DNA of 64,000 nt, from contig NZ_JADJJX010000001.1 in NCBI RefSeq assembly GCF_016706325.1, positions 1,302,001 through 1,366,000 on the forward strand, written 5' to 3'. The notes beneath the pieces were generated by a model. That model saw only the letters and a program-made list of their open reading frames with translations, was not told the DNA's origin and did no database searches. Numbering within the stretch: position 1 is the stretch's first letter; each line of letters starts with the position of its first letter. The DNA comes from Methanothrix sp. (GTDB lineage Archaea > Halobacteriota > Methanosarcinia > Methanotrichales > Methanotrichaceae). Of the stretch, positions 1 through 7,808 are shown piece after piece. The position numbers were made by a program, and so were the translations under genes.

Positions 1-16
1 CCACAGGTGCTCCATA

Positions 17-631
17 TCACTTCGCTCCGTTCTCAAATACAACCTTTCTTCCCACCACTTTAGGCTTCCCCTCGATGAACATCTTTATCGCCCGGGGATA
101 GGCTCTGTACTCCGCCTTCTGGATCCTGGCCTTCAGACTCTCGCGGGTATCGTTCCTCCTCACCGGCACCGGCTGCTGATAGACGATGGGCCCGTGATCG
201 ACATCCTCATCCACGATATGAATAGTGGTGCCGGTCCAGGTCACCCCATGCTCCAGGGCCTGGCCGAAGGCATCCAAACCCCGGAAAGAGGGCAGCAGGG
301 CAGGATGGATATTCAAGATCCTGTTCTTGTAATGGCGGACGAATCCGGGAGATAGGATCCTCATGTAGCCGGTGAGGACCACCAGCTCCACCCCCGCTCC
401 CTCCAGATGTTCGATGAGCTTCTGATCGTACTCCTCTCTGGAGCTTCCTGCAGGCTCGATGAACATATGGGGGACGCAAAACTCCTCTGCGATCCTGAGG
501 GCGCCGGCATCAGGCTGGTCGGCCAGGACTATCTTCACCCGGGCAGGAAGCTGGCCCGCTCGCTCTGCCTGCAGGATGTAGCGGAGATTCTCCCCCCTGC
601 CAGAGGATATGATGCCAATGGAGGCGGTCAA
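17..631 (-). CDS. purN: Phosphoribosylglycinamide formyltransferase
   Basis: Third step of purine synthesis: transfers a formyl group from a formyl-folate/pterin to GAR in the cytoplasm. The 204-residue length fits the family. Visible signatures are the Rossmann start SIGIISSGRGENL, the catalytic NIHPALLPSFRG segment (Asn and His of the active site) and GTTIHIVDEDVDHGPI with the catalytic Asp. The start is a TTG codon at 631, because no ATG precedes the conserved N terminus. It lies 9 bp after alba on the same strand, so the two are probably co-transcribed. Another purine gene, purD, is broken at 19.9-21.2 kb, so whether the pathway is intact is open. Confidence 0.95.
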   Translation of the reverse strand: MTASIGIISSGRGENLRYILQAERAGQLPARVKIVLADQPDAGALRIAEEFCVPHMFIEPAGSSREEYDQKLIEHLEGAGVELVVLTGYMRILSPGFVRHYKNRILNIHPALLPSFRGLDAFGQALEHGVTWTGTTIHIVDEDVDHGPIVYQQPVPVRRNDTRESLKARIQKAEYRAYPRAIKMFIEGKPKVVGRKVVFENGAK

Positions 632-640
632 ACTGCTGAC

Positions 641-910
641 TCACTTCCCCAAAGTGATCTCAATCGCAGATACATTGGCCTCCCCCCGATCGGTATTGAG
701 AGTCTCGGTGGAGATCTGAATTCCCATCACCCTTACATCCGGCAGAAATCGAGACCTTGAGACCTCTGCCACATCCACCGCCCTGGAGATCGCCCGCCCC
801 CTGGCCATGATCTTGACGTCCTTGGCGCCGCTGTTGAACTGGGTTACCACTGCCAGCACATAATTCATCACAGGCTTATTGCCGATGAATACGACCTCAT
901 CTTCCGCCAT
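641..910 (-). CDS. albA: DNA/RNA-binding protein Alba
   Basis: Small basic archaeal chromatin protein that coats DNA and RNA as dimers. At 89 residues it has the usual Alba length and the N-terminal VVFIGNKPVMNYVLAV segment, including the lysine (Lys12) that is acetylated or methylated in crenarchaeal homologues. The middle carries the basic RGRAISRAVDVAEV stretch that contacts nucleic acid. A clear GGTGATG ribosome binding site precedes the ATG. Upstream there is a perfect 14-bp palindrome in an AT-rich promoter region. purN follows directly. Identification is firm. Confidence 0.97.
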   Translation of the reverse strand: MAEDEVVFIGNKPVMNYVLAVVTQFNSGAKDVKIMARGRAISRAVDVAEVSRSRFLPDVRVMGIQISTETLNTDRGEANVSAIEITLGK

Positions 911-985
911 TGGCTCATCACCTTGAAAATTAAATTTTAATATCCTATGATATCATAGATAAATCTACTGATTAATCTGTTGACG
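911..985 (-). promoter_or_regulatory. alba promoter region with 14-bp palindrome
   Basis: AT-rich region just upstream of alba. It holds a perfect palindrome CTATGATATCATAG at 945-958 and AT-rich TATA-like stretches reading toward alba. The palindrome could be part of the basal promoter or an operator; the sequence does not decide between them. Confidence 0.5.
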
Positions 986-1061
986 AGATCGCTATGCTTA
1001 CAGATATCCTCCTTCACAAATATATTCTTTTACAAACATCTTCCCTTACAAACATTTTCCC

Positions 1062-1676
1062 CTACAGATATCGTCCCCGCGCTTTTATCTCCTTTACCCT
1101 CTCTAAAACCGCCTTCCCTTGAGGATAAACCCTCAGGTAGCCGGACTTGAAGGACTCTATCAACTCCTCCGGCCGGTCGTGGGTGCTCTCCAAGGTCTGG
1201 AAATAGACGTGCACATCCACCCCCTGAGCCTCAACCGAACGCTCATAAAATGCCAGGCCGAAGTCGATCAGGCAGATCCCCTCCCTCACCAGGATCATAT
1301 TGGAGGTGGTAAGGTCTCCATGGATGATCCCACCCCGGTGCAGCTTTCCCACCATCTCCCCCACCTTGCTTGAGAGCGCCGGGCAGATCACATCCTTGAG
1401 TTTATCCCCCTGTACGTGCTCCATCCTCAGCTCAAACCGGGACACATCGCAGATGATGGGGGTGAGGACTCCATGCCTGCGGGCCTCAGAGGTGATCCTT
1501 GCCTCCCTAATGGTCCTCTCCTGACGGATGCGTTCGTCCAAGGCGGGCAGGCGGTAGCTCTTGGGAAGCCGCCACTTCCTGACCACTCCATTCTCAAGGG
1601 TTATGACTGCTTCTGCCCCTCTTCCTATCTCCATGAGGCCTGCATCTCCTGCCAACTCCCACCTGCCAGCTTCCAT
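1062..1676 (-). CDS. bud32: KEOPS complex kinase/ATPase Bud32
   Basis: Small RIO-like kinase of the KEOPS complex, which with Kae1 makes t6A37 in ANN-decoding tRNAs. The protein is 204 residues, with catalytic loop HGDLTTSNMIL (His119, Asp121, Asn126) and metal motif IDFG (Asp138). The start is uncertain: the ATG at 1676 gives a 14-residue extension, while the ATG at 1634 (MEIGRGAEAVI) matches where family members usually begin; both have a purine-rich site upstream. In many euryarchaea Bud32 is fused behind Kae1; here it stands alone, with kae1 17 kb away. Confidence 0.93.
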   Translation of the reverse strand: MEAGRWELAGDAGLMEIGRGAEAVITLENGVVRKWRLPKSYRLPALDERIRQERTIREARITSEARRHGVLTPIICDVSRFELRMEHVQGDKLKDVICPALSSKVGEMVGKLHRGGIIHGDLTTSNMILVREGICLIDFGLAFYERSVEAQGVDVHVYFQTLESTHDRPEELIESFKSGYLRVYPQGKAVLERVKEIKARGRYL

Positions 1677-1925
1677 CTGTCAGCTCCCATCTGATCTCTC
1701 CGTATTTATTCTCCCATCCCCACCTAAGAGGCCCTCTATATAAGGGCCATGACCTCAAGGGCCACGATCTCCATCTTCGAAGATGTCATTCTCCTCCAGT
1801 GCTCCCAGGCAGAGTCACTCTACTGGACCCCTCTCTTTTCCGTACTGCAGATGCTGGAAGCAGATCTGGAGATTGGGCCTGCCGGGCAAGCAGCAGTGCT
1901 CCTTGATCGTCAATCCTTTCCACAG

Positions 1926-1960
1926 GAAAAAATTTTATCCTTATCCAGAAAGGGGGGAGC
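1926..1960 (+). promoter_or_regulatory. moaB core promoter and ribosome binding site
   Basis: TATA-like AAAATTTTATCC lies about 25 bp before the moaB ATG (1961), which would put the transcript start at or next to the start codon. A purine-rich GGGGGGAG immediately precedes the ATG. Nothing else convincing was seen between bud32 and this point. Confidence 0.45.
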
Positions 1961-2437
1961 ATGATCATAGATGTGGTAGTCGCGAGCACCTCTCGCTATA
2001 ACAGCTTCGGTACGGTCACCGATCCGGATAGAGCAGAGGACCTGTCCGGAAAGATAATACTGGAAAGGATCAGCAGGGCAGGGCATACCGGCAAATACCA
2101 GCTTCTTCCCGATGGAATAGAGCCCATCCAGCAAGCAGTGAAATCGAGCACTGCTGATGCCATAGTGATCTGCGGCGGCACGGGGCTCACCCGCCTGGAC
2201 CAGACGATCGAGGCGGTAGAGCCGCTCTTTGAGAAGAGGCTTCCGGGATTTGGGGAGATATTCCGCTGGCAGAGCATGCAGGAGGTTGGCACCCGCGCCA
2301 TGTTGACCCGGGCAACGGCAGGGGTGCACAGAAAGAGGCCTGTATTCTGCCTGCCCGGCTCTCCCGCTGCCGCCCGACTGGGCATAGAGCTGATCTTAGC
2401 AGAGATAGAGCATATACTGAAGCACGTGGCTGAGTAG
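1961..2437 (+). CDS. moaB: Molybdenum cofactor biosynthesis protein MoaB/MogA-like
   Basis: Adenylylates molybdopterin before metal insertion, in the pathway serving molybdenum or tungsten enzymes such as formylmethanofuran dehydrogenase. The 158-residue protein shows the MoCF-binding core: ICGGTGLTRLDQT near residue 70, KRLPGFGEIFR near residue 93, and CLPGSPAAARLG near residue 130. The ATG at 1961 follows a purine-rich site. It stands as a single gene; the next gene on this strand has its own TATA box 50 bp past this stop. Confidence 0.93.
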   Translation: MIIDVVVASTSRYNSFGTVTDPDRAEDLSGKIILERISRAGHTGKYQLLPDGIEPIQQAVKSSTADAIVICGGTGLTRLDQTIEAVEPLFEKRLPGFGEIFRWQSMQEVGTRAMLTRATAGVHRKRPVFCLPGSPAAARLGIELILAEIEHILKHVAE

Positions 2438-2483
2438 AAAAAAATATTAGTTATCAAATCAAGTCCTGATGCTTCGGAGTAGC

Positions 2484-2493
2484 CTTTTATATC
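2484..2493 (+). promoter_or_regulatory. TATA box for the CBS-domain operon
   Basis: CTTTTATATC about 55 bp before the ATG at 2541, suggesting a leader of roughly 20-25 bases. It is the only clear core promoter seen ahead of the long run of overlapping genes up to 9.0 kb. Confidence 0.5.
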
Positions 2494-2540
2494 ATTAGTG
2501 CACCAATAAGCACATAGAGCTATACACGGAGATTTGGCCA

Positions 2541-3095
2541 ATGGAGACGGAGATTCCAGTGCGAGATATCATGACCCGGCCGGTGATCACTGCTGATGCC
2601 GACATGGATATATTGAGCGCTGCCAAGAGGATGGGCTCGGCCAACGTGGGGAGTCTGATAATAGTATCAGCAGATATGATCACAGGCATTCTGACGGAGA
2701 GGGACCTGGTAAGAAAGGTCGTAGCTCAGGGCGTCGATCCCAGAAATTTGAGGGTGAGAGATGTCATGAGCTCGCCTGTGACTACAATCGAACCAGATGC
2801 GAGCTTGCGGGATGCGGCCGCTCTGATGCTCCGCGTGGGGGTAAAACGACTGCCGGTGATTCATAAAGGGAAGCTTGTGGGGATAATCACTGACACCGAC
2901 CTGATCTCTGGCTCCTCGCTGGGATTGAATGATATCCTGAGCGATCTATTGGAGATGCACCGGGAGAGCATTCACTTCGAGCAGCCTCGAGGGGCGGTGA
3001 GTGGAATCTGTGAGGTCTGCGGCCAGCTTTCGGATAATCTGGAAAACGTGAATGGTGAGTTGCTCTGCTGGAGCTGCAGGGACGGAAATCGATAG
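2541..3095 (+). CDS. CBS-domain pair protein with C-terminal zinc ribbon
   Basis: A 184-residue cytoplasmic protein with two CBS domains (about residues 8-60 and 69-125; motifs VRDIMTRPV, GILTERDLVRKV, VRDVMSSPV, GIITDTDLI). These bind adenine nucleotides or SAM in characterised relatives. A short linker leads to a zinc-ribbon-like end with CEVC and CWSC (residues about 156-180). It is the first of five consecutive CBS genes and is separated from the second by a 15-bp tandem repeat. Sensing of adenylates or SAM is family knowledge; the target is unknown. Confidence 0.9.
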   Translation: METEIPVRDIMTRPVITADADMDILSAAKRMGSANVGSLIIVSADMITGILTERDLVRKVVAQGVDPRNLRVRDVMSSPVTTIEPDASLRDAAALMLRVGVKRLPVIHKGKLVGIITDTDLISGSSLGLNDILSDLLEMHRESIHFEQPRGAVSGICEVCGQLSDNLENVNGELLCWSCRDGNR

Positions 3096-3110
3096 CTTTA
3101 ACATGATTGC

Positions 3111-3276
3111 AATATGGCAAAATGCGATATGGCAAAATGCAATATGGCAAAATGCGATATGGCAAAATGCAATATGGCAAAATGCGATATGGCAAAATGC
3201 AATATGGCAAAATGCGATATGGCAAAATGCGATATGGCAAAATGCAATATGGCAAAATGCAATATGGCAATTGCGG
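3111..3276 (+). repeat. Tandem repeat, 15-bp unit, 11 copies
   Basis: Eleven copies of ATATGGCAA occur exactly 15 bp apart from 3112 to 3270; the unit is ATATGGCAAAATGCR. The last base alternates G/A through most of the array and then breaks pattern. Because 15 is divisible by three, all forward frames stay open, giving the repetitive peptides IWQNA, MAKCD/N and YGKMR/Q, and the reverse strand is open too; none looks like a real protein. The array ends about 20 bp before the next CBS gene. There are no unique spacers, so it is not a CRISPR. Confidence 0.97.
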
Positions 3277-3294
3277 GACAGCAGGGGAGTTTAA

Positions 3295-4074
3295 ATGCTA
3301 GTCGAAGACATTTTCTCTAGAGATCCTCTTTATGTGGAGGACTCCACCTATCTGACCAAGGCACGCCAGTTGATCAGAGATAACCATGTGCGAGGGCTGC
3401 CAGTTGTGGATAGCAGCGGCCAGGTTCTGGGGGTCATAACCTCGCAGGATGCACTTCGGGTGACCTCAACCAGATCGAATGTTACAGTCTCTGGATTCAT
3501 AACGGCAGTACCCACAGTGGTCGGCGACACCGATGTGCTTGATGCAGCAAGGCTCATGCTTAAAGAGAAGAGCAACCTGCTTCCGGTGGTCGAATCCCAA
3601 GAGGATAAGGCCCTCAGAGGTGTTGTGACTATAATCGACATATTCAAGCATTTGGATTTATCTAAAATTCCCAAAAAGCAGATAAGCGAGATCATGAGCA
3701 CCAAGGTGGTAACCGCCCGCCTCGATGAGCCGGTTACCAAGGTCTGGGAGCGAATGGTCAGCCAGGACTTCACCGGTCTGCCCATGGTGAGGGAGGATAA
3801 GCCTGTAGGAATGATCACCAGATTTGATATACTCAAGAGAGGATGGGCCAGGATCAGCAAAGAGAGCGAGACCCGACCGACAGACTCAATGCACCTTCTG
3901 GCTGAGAAGCTGATGAGCTCTCCCCTCTACAGCCTCAAGCCGACGGCCAGCGTTGCCGAGGCTATAGAGTTTATGCTCAAGCATGATGTGGGCAGGGTAT
4001 CAGTGGTAGACGGGGGAAGGATCACGGGAATAGTAGATAGAAGCGATCTGATAAGATGTTACCTGGGTGAGTGA
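3295..4074 (+). CDS. Four-CBS-domain protein
   Basis: A 259-residue protein made almost entirely of four CBS motifs: VEDIFSRDPLYV at the N terminus, then VSGFITAVPTVV, ISEIMSTKVVTA and AEKLMSSPLYSL, each followed by a GxITxxD-type strand (GVITSQD, GVVTIID, GMITRFD, GIVDRSD). Two Bateman modules are expected, forming a nucleotide-binding disc. No catalytic or DNA-binding domain is attached, so it probably acts through a partner. The stop overlaps the start of the next CBS gene, indicating translational coupling. Confidence 0.92.
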   Translation: MLVEDIFSRDPLYVEDSTYLTKARQLIRDNHVRGLPVVDSSGQVLGVITSQDALRVTSTRSNVTVSGFITAVPTVVGDTDVLDAARLMLKEKSNLLPVVESQEDKALRGVVTIIDIFKHLDLSKIPKKQISEIMSTKVVTARLDEPVTKVWERMVSQDFTGLPMVREDKPVGMITRFDILKRGWARISKESETRPTDSMHLLAEKLMSSPLYSLKPTASVAEAIEFMLKHDVGRVSVVDGGRITGIVDRSDLIRCYLGE

Positions 4075-5054
4075 GTATGAGCAATGGTCCAACTACTGGA
4101 AAAGAGATAACAAGGATTCCGCAAAAGAACGATCGAATGCCAAGAGCCCCCGGCTCGGGGGAGAGAGGACCTCTGCAGTTCAACTCCAGGCATGCCAAGC
4201 ATGTCAGCGAGGTGCTAAGCGCAGCGTCGCCGGATGTGGTCACCGTCCCCCCTACCACCACCATCATGGGGGCGATAAAGACCATGACCTTCTATGGCTT
4301 CTCCAGGCTTCCCATTGTAGATGCCGGCACCAAGAGGCTGCTGGGCTTTGTGACATCGGTGGATATTGTAGACTTTCTGGGCGGCGGGCTGCGGCATAAC
4401 CTTCTGCAGGAGAAGTACCATGGCAATATCTTCACCGCCATAAATGCCGATATAAGGGAGATAATGAGCAGCAAGCTCATCTATGCCAGCGAGAACTCCT
4501 CCCTGCCAGAGGTCTTGAAGCTGATGTACGAGAAGAACGTTGGCGGCCTTCCAATAGTGGATGAGGATACCCGTATAAAGGGGATAATCACCGAAGAGGA
4601 CTTCGTCCGCTCCTGCCGGGGGGTGGATACAACTCTGCTGGTGGAATCCTTCATGAGCCCCAATGTGGTAACTGCGCCCGCCCAGACCACAATTGAGAAG
4701 ATGACCCGGATGATCATCCAGAAGGGCTTCCGGCGGATGCCAGTGGTCCAGGATGGTGTCCTCATGGGAATGGTCACCGCATCGGATATAATGAAATACA
4801 TGGGCAGTGGCGAGGCATTCGAGAAGGTGGTTACAGGCGCCATCGGCGAGGTGATGGACCAGCCCATAAAGGGCCTGATCAAGAGGAGCCTGATCACCAT
4901 TGATAGGAAGATGAACCTCGGCCACGCAGCCAGAAAGATGATCGACAACGAGATTGGATCGATGCCCGTTATGGACAGGGGTTCATTAGCGGGGATTCTG
5001 ACGGAAAGAGACTTCGTGAGGGCTTTAGCAGAGAACAGAGGAATACTGCCATGA
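4071..5054 (+). CDS. Four-CBS-domain protein with N-terminal extension
   Basis: A 327-residue protein with a basic, disordered-looking N terminus of about 45 residues, then four CBS repeats (VSEVLSAASPDVV, IREIMSSKLIYA, VESFMSPNVVTA, IGEVMDQPIKGL, each with a GxxTxxD partner such as GIITEEDF and GILTERDF). Either GTG at 4071 (overlapping the previous stop as GTGA) or ATG at 4077 can be the start; the difference is two residues. The last codons overlap the next gene by ATGA. Function beyond ligand sensing cannot be read from the sequence. Confidence 0.9.
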   Translation: MSMSNGPTTGKEITRIPQKNDRMPRAPGSGERGPLQFNSRHAKHVSEVLSAASPDVVTVPPTTTIMGAIKTMTFYGFSRLPIVDAGTKRLLGFVTSVDIVDFLGGGLRHNLLQEKYHGNIFTAINADIREIMSSKLIYASENSSLPEVLKLMYEKNVGGLPIVDEDTRIKGIITEEDFVRSCRGVDTTLLVESFMSPNVVTAPAQTTIEKMTRMIIQKGFRRMPVVQDGVLMGMVTASDIMKYMGSGEAFEKVVTGAIGEVMDQPIKGLIKRSLITIDRKMNLGHAARKMIDNEIGSMPVMDRGSLAGILTERDFVRALAENRGILP

Positions 5055-5911
5055 TCATAAAGAAAGTCAAAGACTACATGAGCACCCCGGTAAATGTCAT
5101 TGAGCGGAACGAGCCCATCCAGAGAGCCAGAAATCTGATGTTCAAGTACTCCATCGGCCGGCTGCCGGTCATGGACAATGGCAAGCTGGTGGGCATAGTC
5201 ACCAAATACGATATCACCAACCGGATCAGCCAGGCAGCCCCAGAATGGCGAAGGAGGCCCATAGACAAGATCCCCATCCAGGTGGTCATGACCGAGAAGC
5301 CGATAACTATATTCCCCGATGCCACCATGCCTCAGGCAGCGGAGTTGATGATCGAGAATGACTTCAGCGGCCTGCCGGTGGAGAAGGATGGAGAGATCGT
5401 GGGCATGGTAACCTCCCGGGATATGGTGAGGTACTTCTCCGATCAGGATGTATCATCAAAGGTGGAGGATCTGATGAGCAAGAATATCCTCGCTGTGCAT
5501 CGCCATCATACCATCAGCCACATACTGGATGAGATGAATGCTCAGGGCCTCAGCCGGGCATTGGTCTATGAGGGCGGCAACGTTCCAGTAGGCATAGTGA
5601 CCCGTTCAGGTCTCACCTTCTCCCAGATCATGGGGCCCAAGGACGAGATGGAGGCCAAGAGCATCAAGATGACCAGAAAGGAGAGCACTGCTGGGAGAAA
5701 GCAGCAGCGATACATAAAAGAGATGCCCTTCGTAGCCGAGGACGTCATGACATCGCCCGTATACTCTCTGGCCCCGGAGATGGGGGCTGTACAGGCCAGC
5801 AAGACCCTGGCAGAGAAGCATATCATCGGCATGCCTGTGGTGAAGGGGAATGAGGTGGTGGGCTACTTCTCAGCCGATGAGATCATAGCAGAGATTGGCA
5901 GGTGGAAGTGA
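5051..5911 (+). CDS. Four-CBS-domain protein
   Basis: A 286-residue protein with four CBS repeats: VKDYMSTPVNVI, IQVVMTEKPITI, VEDLMSKNILAV and AEDVMTSPVYSL, with partner strands GIVTKYDI, GMVTSRDM, GIVTRSGL and GYFSADEI. A basic linker rich in Lys and Arg (about residues 195-225) separates the third and fourth. The start is coupled to the previous gene by an ATGA overlap, and the stop shares TGATG with the next start. It is probably one member of a hetero-oligomeric CBS set. Confidence 0.9.
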   Translation: MIIKKVKDYMSTPVNVIERNEPIQRARNLMFKYSIGRLPVMDNGKLVGIVTKYDITNRISQAAPEWRRRPIDKIPIQVVMTEKPITIFPDATMPQAAELMIENDFSGLPVEKDGEIVGMVTSRDMVRYFSDQDVSSKVEDLMSKNILAVHRHHTISHILDEMNAQGLSRALVYEGGNVPVGIVTRSGLTFSQIMGPKDEMEAKSIKMTRKESTAGRKQQRYIKEMPFVAEDVMTSPVYSLAPEMGAVQASKTLAEKHIIGMPVVKGNEVVGYFSADEIIAEIGRWK

Positions 5912-6690
5912 TGCAGGTTAAGGAGATTATGACAGAGCCCGTTTCCATAGATAAATCGGAACGGTTGAGCCATGCACTGGATATCATGGAGAAGAACGAT
6001 CTGCGCAGGCTCCTGGTCACCAATAAGGGCAAGATAGGGGGCATAACCACCACCAGGCAGATCGCTCGTGTTCTTGGTGCCCGCAAAGCATTGGGCATGC
6101 CCGCCTCCTCTTTGCATGTGGCATCGGCCACCATGGACAGCGTGATCAAGGTTCTGCCGGACATGGATATGGATGATGCCATGGTCCTATTGCAGAAGAC
6201 ATCAGTACTGGTGGCAGTGGATGGGGATAAGATCTTGGGCTGGGTCAGGCCAAGGGAGATCCTGGAGAAGGCCACTGTGAGCGGGGTGGCCGCAGATGCC
6301 ATGAGACATCCTCTCACCGCCAATCCGAGCGACCGGCTGGTTCATGCCCGGCGCACAATCCTGGACAGGGATATCGGAAGGCTTCCTGTGGTGGAGTCAG
6401 GGCGGCTGGTGGGGATAATAACCGAGGGAGATGTGGCCCGGGCTCTTCGGGCCTTCAGGGATCTGAACGACACTGCCAGCAAGCAACATGCTCGCATCTA
6501 CAATATCCTGGTCTCAGATGTGATGACCCATGATGTCAAGTTCGTCTACACTGATACTCCCTTAGAAGAGGTCAAGAGGATTATTCTCACAGATAACATA
6601 GGCGGCCTGCCTGTGCTCAACCACAGGGAGGAGGTAGTCGGCGTGATCACCAGGCGGTCCATACTGGATTATCTGGTGAGGACTGGATGA
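5911..6690 (+). CDS. Four-CBS-domain protein
   Basis: The fifth CBS gene in a row. The chosen ATG at 5911 (MQVKEIMTEPVSI) overlaps the previous stop as TGATG; an in-frame GTG at 5902 would add three residues. Four CBS repeats are visible, but the second is degenerate (GWVRPREI in place of a GxIT motif), so one ligand site may be lost. The last repeat is typical (VSDVMTHDVKFV, GVITRRSIL). Its stop overlaps the RNA ligase start by ATGA, tying the CBS run to the ligase. Confidence 0.9.
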   Translation: MQVKEIMTEPVSIDKSERLSHALDIMEKNDLRRLLVTNKGKIGGITTTRQIARVLGARKALGMPASSLHVASATMDSVIKVLPDMDMDDAMVLLQKTSVLVAVDGDKILGWVRPREILEKATVSGVAADAMRHPLTANPSDRLVHARRTILDRDIGRLPVVESGRLVGIITEGDVARALRAFRDLNDTASKQHARIYNILVSDVMTHDVKFVYTDTPLEEVKRIILTDNIGGLPVLNHREEVVGVITRRSILDYLVRTG

Positions 6691-7808
6691 ATCTGCAAAG
6701 GGTTGCAGAGAAGCTGGGAATAACAGTAGATCGCTTGGAAAGCCTGCAAGAGACGAAGGTATCCAAATCGTTTTGGCCCGAGCCTCAACTGCTGAGGTTT
6801 GATAAGGAGATCTCGGGAATTGAGGCCGGGACGGTGATTTTCGAGAGTGGGGAGATCGTTTGGGGCTATCCCCGCATCCGCCGTCCTCTGATGCTCGAAG
6901 CAGCCATAAAAGACCATTTCATCGATTCTGTGGCAGTGGAGGAGAAGATGAACGGACATAATGTTCGCATCACATCCATAGACGGGAATATTGTGGCCCT
7001 GACCAGGGGAGGCTTCATCTGCCCTTATTCCACTGAGGTGGCAGCAAGGCTCTTGCCGGAGGAGATATTCGAGAGGCTCCCAGGCCTGGTCTTATGTGCA
7101 GAGATGGTGGGCCCGGAAAACCCTTATGTCTCCTCTGAGGTCTATCCCACAGACAGCATCGATCTGTATCTCTTCGATGTCGCCCAGAAGAACCGGCGGG
7201 GGACCTATGGAGTATATAAAACCCAGGAGATAGCAGAGGAGTTCGGCCTGAGGGCAACGGCATTCTTTGGAGAGTTCCCATTGAAGACTGCTCATCAGAG
7301 GATCAGAGAGATAATACTCAAACTGGGCCGGCAAGGGAGGGAGGGGGTGGTGTTGAAGGATCCGAAAAACAGGGTAGAGCCCCTCAAATACACCAGCTCC
7401 GAGTCTAACTGCAGCGATCTGGAGATAGCCTTCCGCTACTATAACGACTATGCCCAGGACTTTTTCTTATCCCGCGCTGTCCGGGAGGGATTTCAGTCTG
7501 TGGAGTGGAAGGAGCCAGAGGAGGAGAGGAGGGAGAGGGCCCGGCGCATCGGAGAGAGCATCCTCTTGCCCCTGATAGAGACCATCGAGAAAAAGCAGCG
7601 TGGGGAGACTATCACCCAGAGGATCCAGATCCGGGTGGAGAGCCTGGCCACAGCGAGGGGCTTTGAGTATCACCTGCGTCGATGCGGGATCAGGGCGATA
7701 TTCGACCAGCCGCTGCCCGAGGACGATGGATATAGAATAGGAATAACCAAAATCATTATGAGCACAAACGATAAAACCGAAGCCCTCTTGGATGGTGAGA
7801 TGTGGTGA
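6687..7808 (+). CDS. ATP-dependent RNA ligase, Rnl3 family
   Basis: Joins 3'-OH and 5'-phosphate RNA ends through enzyme-AMP and RNA-adenylate intermediates; relatives include Methanothermobacter MthRnl and Pyrococcus Pab1020. The 373-residue length matches. Nucleotidyltransferase motifs are present: motif I EEKMNG with nucleophile Lys87, motif IV EGVVLKDP near residue 219 and motif V LKYT near residue 233, followed by the C-terminal dimerisation region typical of Rnl3. It overlaps the last CBS gene by 4 bp and the next gene by several bases, so all are probably translated from one transcript. Natural RNA substrates of the family are poorly known. Confidence 0.93.
   Translation: MNLQRVAEKLGITVDRLESLQETKVSKSFWPEPQLLRFDKEISGIEAGTVIFESGEIVWGYPRIRRPLMLEAAIKDHFIDSVAVEEKMNGHNVRITSIDGNIVALTRGGFICPYSTEVAARLLPEEIFERLPGLVLCAEMVGPENPYVSSEVYPTDSIDLYLFDVAQKNRRGTYGVYKTQEIAEEFGLRATAFFGEFPLKTAHQRIREIILKLGRQGREGVVLKDPKNRVEPLKYTSSESNCSDLEIAFRYYNDYAQDFFLSRAVREGFQSVEWKEPEEERRERARRIGESILLPLIETIEKKQRGETITQRIQIRVESLATARGFEYHLRRCGIRAIFDQPLPEDDGYRIGITKIIMSTNDKTEALLDGEMW

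Noticed and set aside
1749..1964. 71-codon frame overlapping the moaB start by ATGA
   Set aside because: It spans the AT-rich moaB promoter, has no recognisable fold and no ribosome binding site; the overlap appears accidental.
3111..3276. CRISPR array
   Set aside because: Units are adjacent with no unique spacers, unit length is 15 bp, and no cas genes are present.
3052..3320. Proteins encoded across the 15-bp repeat in several frames and on both strands
   Set aside because: A 15-bp unit keeps every forward frame open by arithmetic; all frames are equally repetitive and none has a conserved flank.
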